Source of the DNA: DATFDN01 sp963767645
Lineage (GTDB): Bacteria; Pseudomonadota; Alphaproteobacteria; Acetobacterales; Acetobacteraceae
Direction of reading: 5' to 3'
Length of the DNA stretch: 64,000 nucleotides
NCBI GenBank assembly: GCA_963767645.1
Contig: CAVYEW010000001.1
Span: 372,001-436,000 of the forward strand
A program made the translations under genes and the position numbers. Shown one piece after another: positions 49,058 through 59,672 of this stretch (the first letter of the stretch is position 1; each line of letters begins with the position of its first letter). Below the pieces are notes generated by a model, which was given only the letters and a program-made list of their open reading frames with translations, had not been told where the DNA came from and did not search any database.

Positions 49058-50053
49058 CTACCGCATCCGCTGGAACTGGGTCTGCGTCTGCCTCGCCTCG
49101 GGCTCCTCGCCGAAGAACGCATAGGACAGGTGGCGGCCGACCGCGATCAGGCGGAGCTGGATCAGGTCGAGGAACTCGTGCAGCCCCTGCTTCAGGATCT
49201 CGGTGATGGTGAGCGCGCCAAGCAGGGCGCGCAGACCGTCCAGCACCTCGGCCGCCTGGTTGCCGCCGCGAAGCCCGTAGCGCGCCTTCAGCTCGGTCAG
49301 CAGCATCTCGGTCTGCCTTATGCCGAGATAGACCGAGCGCGGGAAGCGGCGGTTCAGCAGCAGGAACCCGGCGACCTGCGCCGGGGTGATGCCGCCCGCG
49401 TGAATCCGGCAATAGGCCTGGTATCCGGAGGCGGAGCGCAGCAGGGCGTTCCACTGGCTGACATCGATCGGCGAGCCGACATCCTCCGGCCGCGGCAGCA
49501 GCAGGTGGTACTTCATGTCGAGCAGGCGGGTGGTCTGGTCGGCGCGCTCGATATACCGGCCCATCTGGTAGAAGTACCAGGCTTGGTCACGATACAGGGT
49601 GCCCTCCATGATGCCCGTATGGGCCTGACAGGCTTCCTTCACAAAGTTGAAGAAATGGTTGCGCCGTCCCGGTGCAAGCTCGTCCGGGTCGAGCGCGTTG
49701 AGCCGGTTGTGGAAGACGTTGAGCTGTATCCATGTCTCCTTGGAGATCAGCGGGCGCAAGGTGCGCGCGTTCTCCCGCGCCGAGCGTATGGCGCTGACGA
49801 TCGAGCTGGGGTTGGCGGCGTCGAGCACGTAGAAATGCAGCACGCTTTCCGCGTCGGCTTCTTTGTGCAGGGCGGAGAAGGCCTCCTGTTCGGCGAAAAG
49901 CTGGACGATGGAGCGCCAGTTCTGGTTGCCGCGGCTGTCGCGCGAGAACGTCTCGTTCACGTCGAGGATGCGCGCCAGGTTCTCCGCCCGCTCGATATAG
50001 CGCGCCAGCCAGAAGATGCACTCCGCGTAGCGGGCGAGGAGCGTGTCACTCAA
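49058..50053 (-). CDS. alpha-E domain-containing protein
   Basis: 331-residue mostly helical protein of the alpha-E family: start MSDTLLARYAECIFWLARYI with ERAENLARILDVNETFSRD, a second ERAD block (YQMGRYIERADQTTRLLDMK) near residue 170, and a C-terminal QLRLIAVGRHLSYAFFGEE. The duplicated R-Y-x-E-R-A motif is typical. Members are always found with circularly permuted ATP-grasp and transglutaminase-like genes and are thought to help in a peptide- or amide-forming modification system; no activity has been established that I can cite. Its start overlaps the ATP-grasp stop by 8 bases. Confidence 0.88.
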   Translation of the reverse strand: MSDTLLARYAECIFWLARYIERAENLARILDVNETFSRDSRGNQNWRSIVQLFAEQEAFSALHKEADAESVLHFYVLDAANPSSIVSAIRSARENARTLRPLISKETWIQLNVFHNRLNALDPDELAPGRRNHFFNFVKEACQAHTGIMEGTLYRDQAWYFYQMGRYIERADQTTRLLDMKYHLLLPRPEDVGSPIDVSQWNALLRSASGYQAYCRIHAGGITPAQVAGFLLLNRRFPRSVYLGIRQTEMLLTELKARYGLRGGNQAAEVLDGLRALLGALTITEILKQGLHEFLDLIQLRLIAVGRHLSYAFFGEEPEARQTQTQFQRMR

Positions 50054-51471
50054 GGACCCAGGTATCCTTCGATCCGCCGCCCTGCGAGGAATTGACGATC
50101 ATCGAGTCCCGCCGCAGCGCCACGCGGGTCAGCCCTCCGGGCAGCACCCAGGTCTTCGCCCCGGTGATCGCGAACGGCCGCAGATCGACATGCCGCGGCT
50201 CCACCGCGCCCTCCACCAGGGTCGGCGCCACCGAGAGCCGGATGCAGGGCTGGCTGACGTAGTTGGCAGGGATCGGCGAGCAGCCTGGCGCGGCACTCCT
50301 CCAGCTCCGCCTGGCTGGCATGCGGGCCGATGGTGATGCCGTAGCCGCCCGCCTCGCCGACCGGCTTGACCACCAGCCGGTCCAGGTTGTCGAGCGTGTA
50401 GCGCAGCGCGTCGGGCTCGCGGCAGATATGCGTCTCCACGTTCGGCAGCACCGGGTCCTCGTTCAGGTAATAGCGGATGATGCGCGGCATGTAGGCGTAC
50501 ACCGCCTTGTCGTCGGCGACCCCGGTGCCGACTGCATTCGCAAGCGTCACCCTGCCCGCGCAATAGGCACGCATCAGGCCGGGAACGCCGAGCAGACTGT
50601 CCTTGTGGAAGGCCTCGGGATCGAGGAAGTCGTCGTTGATCCGGCGGTAGATCACGTCCACCGGCGCGAGCCCGCCGGTGGTGCGCATCCAGACGCGATC
50701 GTCCTGCACCACCAGGTCGCGGCCCTCGACCAGCGGCACGCCCATCTCGCGCGCCAGGAACACGTGCTCGAAGAAGGCGGAGTTGAAGGTGCCGGGGGAG
50801 AGCAGCACCACGGCCGGCGCCTCGACGCCGGGCGGCGCCACCTCGCGCAGCGCGGCGGCGAGCTGCAGGCCGTAATTCTCCACCGGGCGCAGCTTCAGCG
50901 CGTCGAGCAGGTCGGGGAAGGCGCGCTGCATCAGCTGGCGGTTCTCGATGACGTAGCCGACCCCGGAGGGGGTCCTTGCGTTGTCCTCCAGCACCAGGAA
51001 GGTGCCGTGCTCGTCGCGCACCAGGTCGGTGCCGGTGACATGGGCATAGGTCCGGTGCGGCAGGTCCACGCCCTGCATCAGCGGGCAGAAATGCGGGTTG
51101 CCCAGCACCAGCTCGCGCGGCAGCACGCCGTCCTTGAGGATGAGCTGGCGGTGGTAGAGGTCGTCGAGCAGCATGTTGATGGCGGTGATCCGCTGGATCA
51201 CCCCGCGTTCGACATGCGCCCATTCCTCGGCCTGGACGACGCGGGGGATGACGTCGAAGGGCAGGATGCGGTCGATCGCGTCCTTCTCGGAATAGACGGT
51301 GAAGGTGATGCCGAGATCGTACAGCTCGGCCTCCGCCGCCGCGGCGCGATGCTGCAGTTCCTGCACGGACAGCGCGGCGAGGCGCTCGCGCACCTGCTGG
51401 TTGGCCGGGTTGCGCAGCATCTCGCAGTAGAACGCGGCGGGATCGTAGCCGGTCAGGACCGATGCGCCCAT
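50046..51471 (-). CDS. circularly permuted ATP-grasp protein, frameshifted
   Basis: About 474 residues. Family blocks: GITFTVYSEKDAIDRILPFD, LVLGNPHFCPLMQGVDLPH, LVLEDNARTPSGVGYVIENR, LLSPGTFNSAFFEHVFLARE, VGTGVADDKAVYAYMPRIIR, LVVKPVGEAGGYGITIGPHA. The final ~80 residues (ANYVSQPCIRLSVAPTLVEG, AITGAKTWVLPGGLTRVALR) are in another frame; GATCCCTGCC on the coding strand, near 50268, has one extra T and the span is 3n+1. A strong AGGAGGGCAC precedes the ATG at 51471. It leads the four-gene operon and would be the ligase of the system. Confidence 0.87.
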
Positions 51472-51694
51472 GTGCCCTCCTTTTTCTGGCAAGGTCCGGC
51501 GTAACGCCCAGCAAGGCGCGTGCCAAGGTGCGGTCCGGGCATGCACAGGTCCCGCTGATGGCCAGGGGAGGGCCAGCCCTTGCGGACTGGCCCCGCCCCT
51601 TACCGCCGACGTATGATGACCTTGACCTTGAGGGCACGATCACCACGATCGGCAGCAGGAGCCATCCATGCGTCACCATGGGTGTTCTCCTCTA

Positions 51695-51736
51695 GCGGCG
51701 GTCCGAGACCATCCTCGGCCGCCGCTGCCGTTTTTA
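51695..51736 (+). terminator. terminator-like hairpin upstream of catalase
   Basis: Stem AGCGGCGG-T-CCGAG, loop ACCATC, CTCGG-CCGCCGCT: 13 base pairs with one bulged T, followed four bases later by TTTTT. This is a good intrinsic terminator for plus-strand transcription, yet no plus-strand gene ends here. It lies about 185 bases before the catalase ATG, so it could be an attenuator in a long leader or the end of a small RNA. The flanking interval 51472-51920 contains no recognisable gene. Confidence 0.5.
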
Positions 51737-51920
51737 GCCGTTCAGGCGAGCGAATCCTTATGCGTAATCCCTGTCGGGCATGGCCTTCGGCCCCCGGGCT
51801 CGGCGGAACCGTGGGGGCGGGGACGGGTTCTAGGACCACGCCCGACCCATGCCGCCGGTCCTTGTGCGCGTGCGGAGCGATGTCAGGCCTTCCATCGACA
51901 GCGGATCAGGAGACTGCACC

Positions 51921-54053
<2,133 letters not shown>

Positions 54054-54084
54054 CCAGAGTCGAATTGTCAGCGTGGCACGGTTC

Positions 54085-54111
54085 ACCTCTCCCGCTGCTC
54101 GCGGGAGAGGT
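54085..54111. repeat. REP-like palindromic hairpin
   Basis: Perfect 11-base inverted repeat ACCTCTCCCGC, loop TGCTC, GCGGGAGAGGT, between the convergent catalase and C39 ABC exporter genes. Same family as 47114-47137. It could limit read-through in both directions. Confidence 0.7.
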
Positions 54112-54123
54112 CGCGGAGGCGGA

Positions 54124-56256
54124 TTACTCCGCGGCTTGGCGGGGCAGGACCAGGCGGCCGCGGTCGAGGGCGATGGTGCGGTCGGAGGCGCGGATCGTGT
54201 CCGGGCGGTGGGCGATGACGATCCGCGTCATGCAGGCGGCCCGCAGCGCGTCGTTGACCGCCCTCTCGCGATCGACGTCGAGATGGCTGGTCGCCTCGTC
54301 GAGGAGTAGGAGGCTCGGGGTGCGGTAGAGGGCGCGGGCGATCAGCACGCGCTGCTTCTGCCCGCCCGACAAGGCCGCGCCCATGTCGCCGATGAGCGTG
54401 CCGTAGCCCATCGGCATGGCGCGGATGTCGTCATGCACGGCGGCCATGCGCGCGCAGGCCTCCACATGGCGCTGATCCGGACGGCCGGAGAAGAAGCTGA
54501 TATTGTCGGCGATGCTGCCGGCGAAGAGTTGGTCGTCCTGCATCACCACGCCGATCATGGCGCGATAGCGGTCGAGGCCGAGATGGGCGAGCGGCTCGCC
54601 GTCGACGCGGATCTCGCCAGTCGTCGGCTGGAGCAGCCCGGCCAGCAGCTTGAGCAAGGTCGTCTTGCCGCACCCCGAGCCGCCGACGATCGCGACCGAC
54701 TCGCCCGCCTCGATGCGGAAGCTCAGCCCGTCCAGCACCCAGGGGTCGTTGGCGCCGTAGCGGAAGCTGAGGTCGCGCACCTCGATGGCGGCGGCCCGGC
54801 TGCGCTCGCCCTGCCCGTCCCAGCGTGAGAGGGCTGCCCAGCCGCGCGGCTCCGGCTCGGTCAGCGCGATGTCCGCCAAGCGCTCGGCGTGCAGGCGCAG
54901 CATGCGCAGATCCACGAGCCGGTTCACCAGCTCGCTCACCCGCTTGAGGAACTGGTCCTTGTAGGCGATGAAGGCGATCAGCATCCCCACCGAGAAGGCG
55001 CCGTCGAGCACGCTGCGCGCGCCGAGCCAGACGATCAGGATGCCGAGGCCGCCGAGCAGCAGCGCGTTCGCGGTCTTGAACAACAAATCCAGCTTTTGCG
55101 TGGCGATCTGCCGGTTCACCGTCTCCACCAACAGGTTGAGCCACCGCGCCCGGCGGTCCTCGTAGGCGTTGAACAGCTTGATGGTCTTGATGCCGCGCAG
55201 CGTCTCCAGGAAGTGGCTGTCGCGCCTTGCGCCCCAGATGATCGCCTCCATCGAGGCCTGGCGCAGCGGCGTGTAGGCGGCGAGCCGCAGCAGCGCATAG
55301 AGCAGTCCGCCCGACAGCACCACCGCTGCAAGCACGGGCGCGAAGGCGAGCATGAGCATGAACGTGACGCAGCACATCACGCCGTCGAGCACCGCCACGA
55401 CCATCTCGGTGGTGACGGCCTGCAGGATCGTCTCCTGTGACCCGAACCGGGCCATGACGTCGCCCATGTAGCGCGTCTCGAAGTAGCTGGCCGGCAGGTT
55501 GAGCAGGTGGGAAAAGAGGTTCGCCCGCGCCTGTACCTTGATGGAGGCGCCGAGCAGGATCAGCATCCAGCCGCGCATGGCCGAGACCGCGGTCTGCAGC
55601 AAAAGCAGCAGCGCGAAGCCGAGGGCCAGCGTGAGCAGGAGGTCGCGGTCGGCCGAGACCAGGGCGTGATCCAGCACCCAGACCAGGAACAGCGGGCTCG
55701 CCATCGCGAACACCTCCATCGCCAGTGCCAGGCACAGCAACTGGACGAGGGAGCGCTTGAGGCCGACCACGCGCCCGAGGAGCTGGCTCATGCGAACGCG
55801 CGGCGCCGCCGCCGCGGCCTGGAAGGCCGTGCTGGGCACCAGCTCGAGGGCCACGCCGGTGAAGTGCCTGGAGAGCTGGGCAGCGGAGAGGTGGCGGACG
55901 CCGACTGCGGGGTCGTGGATGACGGCGCCGCCCCGGCCGACGCTCTTCAGCACCACGAAATGGCTCATGTCCCAGTGCAGGATGCATGGCGTGCGCAGCA
56001 TCGCCATCTCGTCGAGCTCGAGGCGCAGCGGGCGCGAGACCAGTCCGATCCGGTCGGCGATGGAGACCAGGTCCTTGAGCGTGGCGCCCTTGAGCGACAA
56101 GCCGAAGCGGCGGCGCAGATCCGCCGGGTCGGCCTCGCGCCCGAGATAGCCTGCGACCATAGCGAGGCAGGCGAGCCCGCACTCGGCCGCCTCGGTCTGC
56201 AGCACCATCGGCAGGCGCCGACGCCAGCCAAGGTCGAGGCCTTCCGGCGCGCTCAT
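54124..56256 (-). CDS. C39 peptidase-containing ABC exporter of the peptide system
   Basis: 710-residue peptidase/ABC exporter that removes double-glycine leaders and exports peptides. The C39 domain has its catalytic Cys26 in QTEAAECGLACLAMVAGYLG, catalytic His near residue 105 in HWDMSHFVVLKSV, and Asp in HDPAVGV. About six membrane helices cover residues 165-440. The ATPase has Walker A GGSGCGKTT near 535, LSGGQKQRVLIARAL, and LLLLDEATSHLD. The ATG at 56256 overlaps the adaptor stop in an ATGA. All catalytic residues are present. Its likely substrate is the double-glycine peptide encoded at 58722-58892. Confidence 0.92.
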   Translation of the reverse strand: MSAPEGLDLGWRRRLPMVLQTEAAECGLACLAMVAGYLGREADPADLRRRFGLSLKGATLKDLVSIADRIGLVSRPLRLELDEMAMLRTPCILHWDMSHFVVLKSVGRGGAVIHDPAVGVRHLSAAQLSRHFTGVALELVPSTAFQAAAAAPRVRMSQLLGRVVGLKRSLVQLLCLALAMEVFAMASPLFLVWVLDHALVSADRDLLLTLALGFALLLLLQTAVSAMRGWMLILLGASIKVQARANLFSHLLNLPASYFETRYMGDVMARFGSQETILQAVTTEMVVAVLDGVMCCVTFMLMLAFAPVLAAVVLSGGLLYALLRLAAYTPLRQASMEAIIWGARRDSHFLETLRGIKTIKLFNAYEDRRARWLNLLVETVNRQIATQKLDLLFKTANALLLGGLGILIVWLGARSVLDGAFSVGMLIAFIAYKDQFLKRVSELVNRLVDLRMLRLHAERLADIALTEPEPRGWAALSRWDGQGERSRAAAIEVRDLSFRYGANDPWVLDGLSFRIEAGESVAIVGGSGCGKTTLLKLLAGLLQPTTGEIRVDGEPLAHLGLDRYRAMIGVVMQDDQLFAGSIADNISFFSGRPDQRHVEACARMAAVHDDIRAMPMGYGTLIGDMGAALSGGQKQRVLIARALYRTPSLLLLDEATSHLDVDRERAVNDALRAACMTRIVIAHRPDTIRASDRTIALDRGRLVLPRQAAE

Positions 56257-57596
56257 CGCTGCCACCGTCCGGTGAGCGTGTAGAGCGGGTCGAACACCCA
56301 GTCGATTAGCCGGCGCTTCTCGATCTGCACGTCTGCCTGGAGCTGCATCCCTGGCTGCAAGGCCACGGGCTTGCCGTAGGCGGTGACGTCCTGGCGTTCG
56401 AGCACGACCGTGACGCGATAGATCGGTGCATGGGCATCGTACAGGGTGGTGAGGCCGGTGAGCTGCTGGGGCAGCTCCGCCGGGCTGACCGCGGCGCGCG
56501 AGACGCTGGCGACAACGCCCTTGTAGCTGCCGAACTTCTGGTAGGGGAACGCTTCGTAGCGGAGCAGCACGTGCTGGCCCGGCGCGACGAACCCAATGGC
56601 CCGGCTTGGGGCAAAGAGCTGCGCCCGCAGTCTGGAGCCGGCCGGAATGATATCGAGCAACGGCACGCTGGTGTTGACGCTGCTGCCCAGCTCGGCCTGC
56701 ACGGCGCTGACCGTGCCGTTCTGCGGCGCGGCGAGCACGATTTGGCGGCGCGCCTCGCTCTCCGCGATCTCCTGCTCCAGCTCGGCGATGGTGCGGTCGG
56801 TCTCGGCCAGCTCCGCCCGGTTCTTCAGCGGCAGGTCGGCGAGATCGGTGGACAGGCTCACGCGCTCCTGCTCGAGCGCGGCCCTCTGCCGCTCCAGCGA
56901 CTGCTTCTCCGAGGCGAGCTGCAGCATGGTGTCCTGCGCCTGGTCCAAGGTCTGCACGGAGACCAGCCGGCTGGCGTAGAGCTGCTGCTGGCGCCCGACG
57001 CCCATGCCGGCGAGCACGATGCGGGAGCGCAGCAGCAGCGCCTCCTGGCTGAGATGCTCCTCGGCGTCCTTCACCGCGCCGAGCCGCTTGGTGATGCTTT
57101 CGGCCTGGCGGGCCTGCAATTGCACCTGCCCGCGCCGCACGGAGAGCAGGCTGTCGCGCCGGCTCTGCAGGCGATGCACGACCGCTTCGCGCGTGTCGCC
57201 GAGCGCCACGGTCTGCAGCTCGGTCGAGAGCTCCATCAGGGGAGCGCCGCGCGTCACCCTGCGACCCTCCCGGACGTACAGGCGCACCAGCACGCCCGGT
57301 TGCGGCGCGAAGACGCGCACCAGGCCCGGCTCGGAGACGAGCATTCCGGCGATGCGCACGGTGCGCGTGTAGCTGGTGGTGAGCAGGAGCCCGATTAGGC
57401 CCACGACGGCCAGCGCGAAGGTCGCCATGGCGCTATGCGAGGCGCGCGGGGCGAGGAGCACCGTGCCGAGCCACATCGTCTGCTGCTCGGCGACGGCCTC
57501 GGCCCGGAACAGCTCCTTGCCGCCGCTGGCGAGAGGAGCGCTGTTCCATTCGGCATCAGGCCGCGTCCGCGTCCGCGTCGGCACCGTGCCAGTCAT
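56253..57596 (-). CDS. HlyD-family periplasmic adaptor of the peptide exporter
   Basis: 447-residue membrane fusion protein. One membrane segment near 58-75 (ATFALAVVGLIGLLLTTSY), then the first half of a biotinyl-lipoyl-like fold (VFAPQPGVLVRLYVREGRRV), and a long alpha-hairpin with coiled-coil heptads (about 130-290). The second lipoyl half is VLAAPQNGTVSAVQAELGSS, followed by beta-barrel segments to the C terminus (QIEKRRLIDWVFDPLYTLTG). It resembles NHLP-type or microcin (CvaA-like) exporter adaptors. Its stop overlaps the C39 exporter start, and it begins 3 bases after the ParB-like gene ends. Confidence 0.88.
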   Translation of the reverse strand: MTGTVPTRTRTRPDAEWNSAPLASGGKELFRAEAVAEQQTMWLGTVLLAPRASHSAMATFALAVVGLIGLLLTTSYTRTVRIAGMLVSEPGLVRVFAPQPGVLVRLYVREGRRVTRGAPLMELSTELQTVALGDTREAVVHRLQSRRDSLLSVRRGQVQLQARQAESITKRLGAVKDAEEHLSQEALLLRSRIVLAGMGVGRQQQLYASRLVSVQTLDQAQDTMLQLASEKQSLERQRAALEQERVSLSTDLADLPLKNRAELAETDRTIAELEQEIAESEARRQIVLAAPQNGTVSAVQAELGSSVNTSVPLLDIIPAGSRLRAQLFAPSRAIGFVAPGQHVLLRYEAFPYQKFGSYKGVVASVSRAAVSPAELPQQLTGLTTLYDAHAPIYRVTVVLERQDVTAYGKPVALQPGMQLQADVQIEKRRLIDWVFDPLYTLTGRWQR

Positions 57597-57599
57597 GTC

Positions 57600-58547
57600 C
57601 TACTCCGTGACCTGGAACTCGCGAACCTCGAAGCTTACCTCCACCACCCGCCTGGTCTGCCGGACTGGCAGAAGCTTGCGTATCCGCGGGTCGAAGAAGT
57701 CTTTCAGCAGCGGCGGCCTCGCCGTCTTGAAGTAGAACGCGGGCGCCTCTGCGACCTGCCGCGGCGCGGCGATGTTCAGCTCATCGCGCCGCGTCACGTC
57801 CTGGACGACGCAGGGCGCGTAGGCGACGCCCAGCGCGCGCAGCGCGCAGGCGCGGTGGTAGCCATCGGCCAGAAGCAAGCGGCCATCGGCGCGCACAACG
57901 TTGAGGAGGTTCGACCCGAACCCGATCGCCAGCCCCAGCACGCCGCCGATGGGTCCGAAGCTGACATGACCGCTGATTTGGTCGGGCGTGAGCAGCGTCG
58001 GACCCTGGAAGCGCAGGTCCATCGACTTTGAGGTGAAGCGGTAATGCCGCGCGCCGGCCTGGCTGACCTGCACGTGCGTGGCCCGGTCGCCGGTCGGCAG
58101 GCAGAACCGGAACAGGTCCTCTGCCTGCGGTGCGGAGCCGAGCCGCGTCTGCAGGGTGCCGACGAAGTCGTGGCTGACGCGCGTCTGATAGATGACCAGC
58201 CGATCCAGCTCGACCATGGCGAAGCTGGTGGGCAGGGTGTCGAACGCGCGACGGAACCGGGGATCGGACGCCATCCGCTCGGCGAGCGGGGCGAGCGCCG
58301 GATCGAGGTCGCGGTATCCGGCGCCGTCGGCGACGCCGGCTTCGCTCTGCTCCAGCTCGTAGTAGTAGTCGTTGGCCTGGCGCCATTCGTCGCACAGCGC
58401 CCTCGGGTCGGCGTGCTCGCCGCCGACGGCCATGTCGCGCACGAAGTCAAGATACTCCCGCAGCGGCGGCTGACCCAGCAGCAGCAGCTCCTCGTGCGTC
58501 TTGCTGCCGCGCCCGGCGGCGCCTCGTGTCGATGGTTGCATATGCAT
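57600..58547 (-). CDS. ParB/sulfiredoxin-fold-like protein of the peptide system
   Basis: About 315 residues, soluble, of no family I can name with confidence. The clearest feature is NVVRADGRLLLADGYHRACA followed by LRALGV near residue 220; D-G-x-H-R-A is the nucleotide-binding loop pattern of ParB/sulfiredoxin-like folds. The N-terminal half (THEELLLLGQPPLREYLDFV) is acidic and helical. It lies between the peptide precursor and the adaptor, so it may modify, recognise or protect against the peptide. Start uncertain: ATG at 58547 or 58541, or GTG at 58556; none has a clear ribosome-binding site. Confidence 0.6.
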   Translation of the reverse strand: MHMQPSTRGAAGRGSKTHEELLLLGQPPLREYLDFVRDMAVGGEHADPRALCDEWRQANDYYYELEQSEAGVADGAGYRDLDPALAPLAERMASDPRFRRAFDTLPTSFAMVELDRLVIYQTRVSHDFVGTLQTRLGSAPQAEDLFRFCLPTGDRATHVQVSQAGARHYRFTSKSMDLRFQGPTLLTPDQISGHVSFGPIGGVLGLAIGFGSNLLNVVRADGRLLLADGYHRACALRALGVAYAPCVVQDVTRRDELNIAAPRQVAEAPAFYFKTARPPLLKDFFDPRIRKLLPVRQTRRVVEVSFEVREFQVTE

Positions 58548-58690
58548 CAAAGCCACTGTTCATGGCGTGGCGGCCGGGCGATGGTGGCCCGCGATACGGG
58601 CCGCGCGACCGCCCAGGGCCGAAGCCGCAGGAGGCCGGGGCGGGCTGTCGGGGGCTTACCGTGCCCGCCGAACCTGGCCGCGCCCCGGCT

Positions 58691-58732
58691 GCGACCGACG
58701 TCATCGGTCGCAAGGACGGAATCAGTCCTTGC
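58691..58732 (-). promoter_or_regulatory. two tandem perfect hairpins at the precursor stop codon
   Basis: On the transcript of the peptide gene, GCAAGGAC-loop-GTCCTTGC (58732-58710) encloses the stop codon in its 7-base loop. It is followed at once by GCGACCGA-TGACG-TCGGTCGC (58711-58691). Both have 8 perfect GC-rich pairs and overlap by 2 bases. There is no U run, so they probably stabilise the precursor mRNA or partly stop transcription, letting the small peptide be made in excess over the maturation genes downstream. Confidence 0.6.
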
Positions 58733-58892
58733 AGTAGTTGCGGTTGCTATTGTTGCGATTGCTGTAGTTACGGTTGCTGTTGTTGTAGTTGTGGCCGCTT
58801 TCGTTGCGGTTCTTGCCATAGTCCTTCTGGATCTGGCATCCGCCACCGGCGCCGTACACGTGGCCGATCTCGTCCACCGTTAAATCACGCAT
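58722..58892 (-). CDS. double-glycine leader peptide precursor, Asn-rich core
   Basis: 56-residue peptide. The leader MRDLTVDEIGHVYGAGGG has the class II bacteriocin/microcin pattern: Met, basic, L-T, acidic, hydrophobic at spaced positions and a terminal Gly-Gly. The core begins CQIQKDYGKNRNESGHNYN and continues NSNRNYSNRNNSNRNYCKD. It has 12 Asn in 38 residues, three S-N-R-N units, and Cys only at positions 19 and 54, suggesting a disulfide-closed loop or modification sites. A strong AGGAAGG lies 6 bases before the ATG. The gene is followed by a ParB-like protein, HlyD adaptor and C39 exporter. No homologue comes to mind. Antibacterial activity is not proven. Confidence 0.82.
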   Translation of the reverse strand: MRDLTVDEIGHVYGAGGGCQIQKDYGKNRNESGHNYNNSNRNYSNRNNSNRNYCKD

Positions 58893-59672
58893 TTTCGTTT
58901 CCTTCCTGTCATAGCCGAACCCACGGTGCCAGCGCGCGCAGGTTGCAATCCAAGAGCATTGACCAACCTTTGCGACAGGATGACCTCTTGTTCGGCAAAG
59001 ACAGGATGAGCCTTGTGTTTTAAGACTCGCAACTTAAAACGCATCACACTGACGTCATCTTTTCTCCAGGCCTGTATTTATGCTGTTGAGAACAATGAAA
59101 ATCGAATGGCGAAGCAAATCTATTGGCCGATACAGGCACTTCTATCGATCTAAGCCAATCGGATGATTTCTTGACTGTCCTGCGGTCACGCTTCGATCCC
59201 CGGTTCCGCGTCCGCACGGACGCGCGGCGCTCGGACAAGTTGGGCGACTGACGCAATCAGCGTACGACGGTGTCACGTGTCAGCTTGACTCGCGTATCGG
59301 GCACGGCGCCCGGGTCGCGCGAACCGGCTGCAAGCACGGCCTGATCGCCGCACCCGCCTCCGGCTGTTTCAGCCCATCTAATATGTTGTAATCCGCGAAA
59401 AAATACGGTATTCATCTCGTAATCGATGTGAGCCGAATGCGCATCGATACACTAAATTGCGACTGTGTACCCCGGAATGCCCGCCTTTGCCCATATTGAG
59501 CCTGTCCGCACCCCGAACCTGGCCGGCGGTGGCATGTGTGACAGGGGGAGAAGGGGTTCCAGGGCCGGTTCCGCCGTTCGTCCTTCTCGGGGGAGGAATG
59601 CGGGCCATCCGCGGCTCCGATCGGCGGATTGCCGATTTCGCCTTGGAGGTTGCGTGGGAATGGAGGATATGA
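58893..59672. other. divergent, AT-richer intergenic region upstream of the peptide gene
   Basis: About 780 bases between the peptide operon and the FAD monooxygenase. 58970-59170 and 59380-59460 are markedly less GC-rich than the genome, as expected of promoters or of transferred DNA. The inverted repeat at 59017-59040 is the only strong element. Frames of 70-130 codons on the minus strand (59044-59256, 59378-59767) lack ribosome-binding sites and protein-like composition. I saw no second double-glycine leader in this interval. Confidence 0.4.
59017..59040. promoter_or_regulatory. inverted repeat, operator candidate of the peptide operon
   Basis: Perfect 8-base inverted repeat GTTTTAAG-N8-CTTAAAAC, AT-rich, about 125 bases upstream of the peptide precursor ATG. 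The half-site and spacing would fit a dimeric regulator. No regulator gene is adjacent. Confidence 0.45.

Noticed and set aside
51601..51679. Possible 26-residue membrane peptide (MVTHGWLLLPIVVI...)
   Set aside because: It has a good AGAGGAG ribosome-binding site, but the frame needs a one-base insertion to end sensibly and otherwise runs into the ATP-grasp gene; not supportable as it stands.
59044..59256. 70-codon minus-strand frame upstream of the peptide gene, checked as a second precursor or regulator
   Set aside because: No Gly-Gly leader, HTH or ribosome-binding site; composition is that of random sequence.
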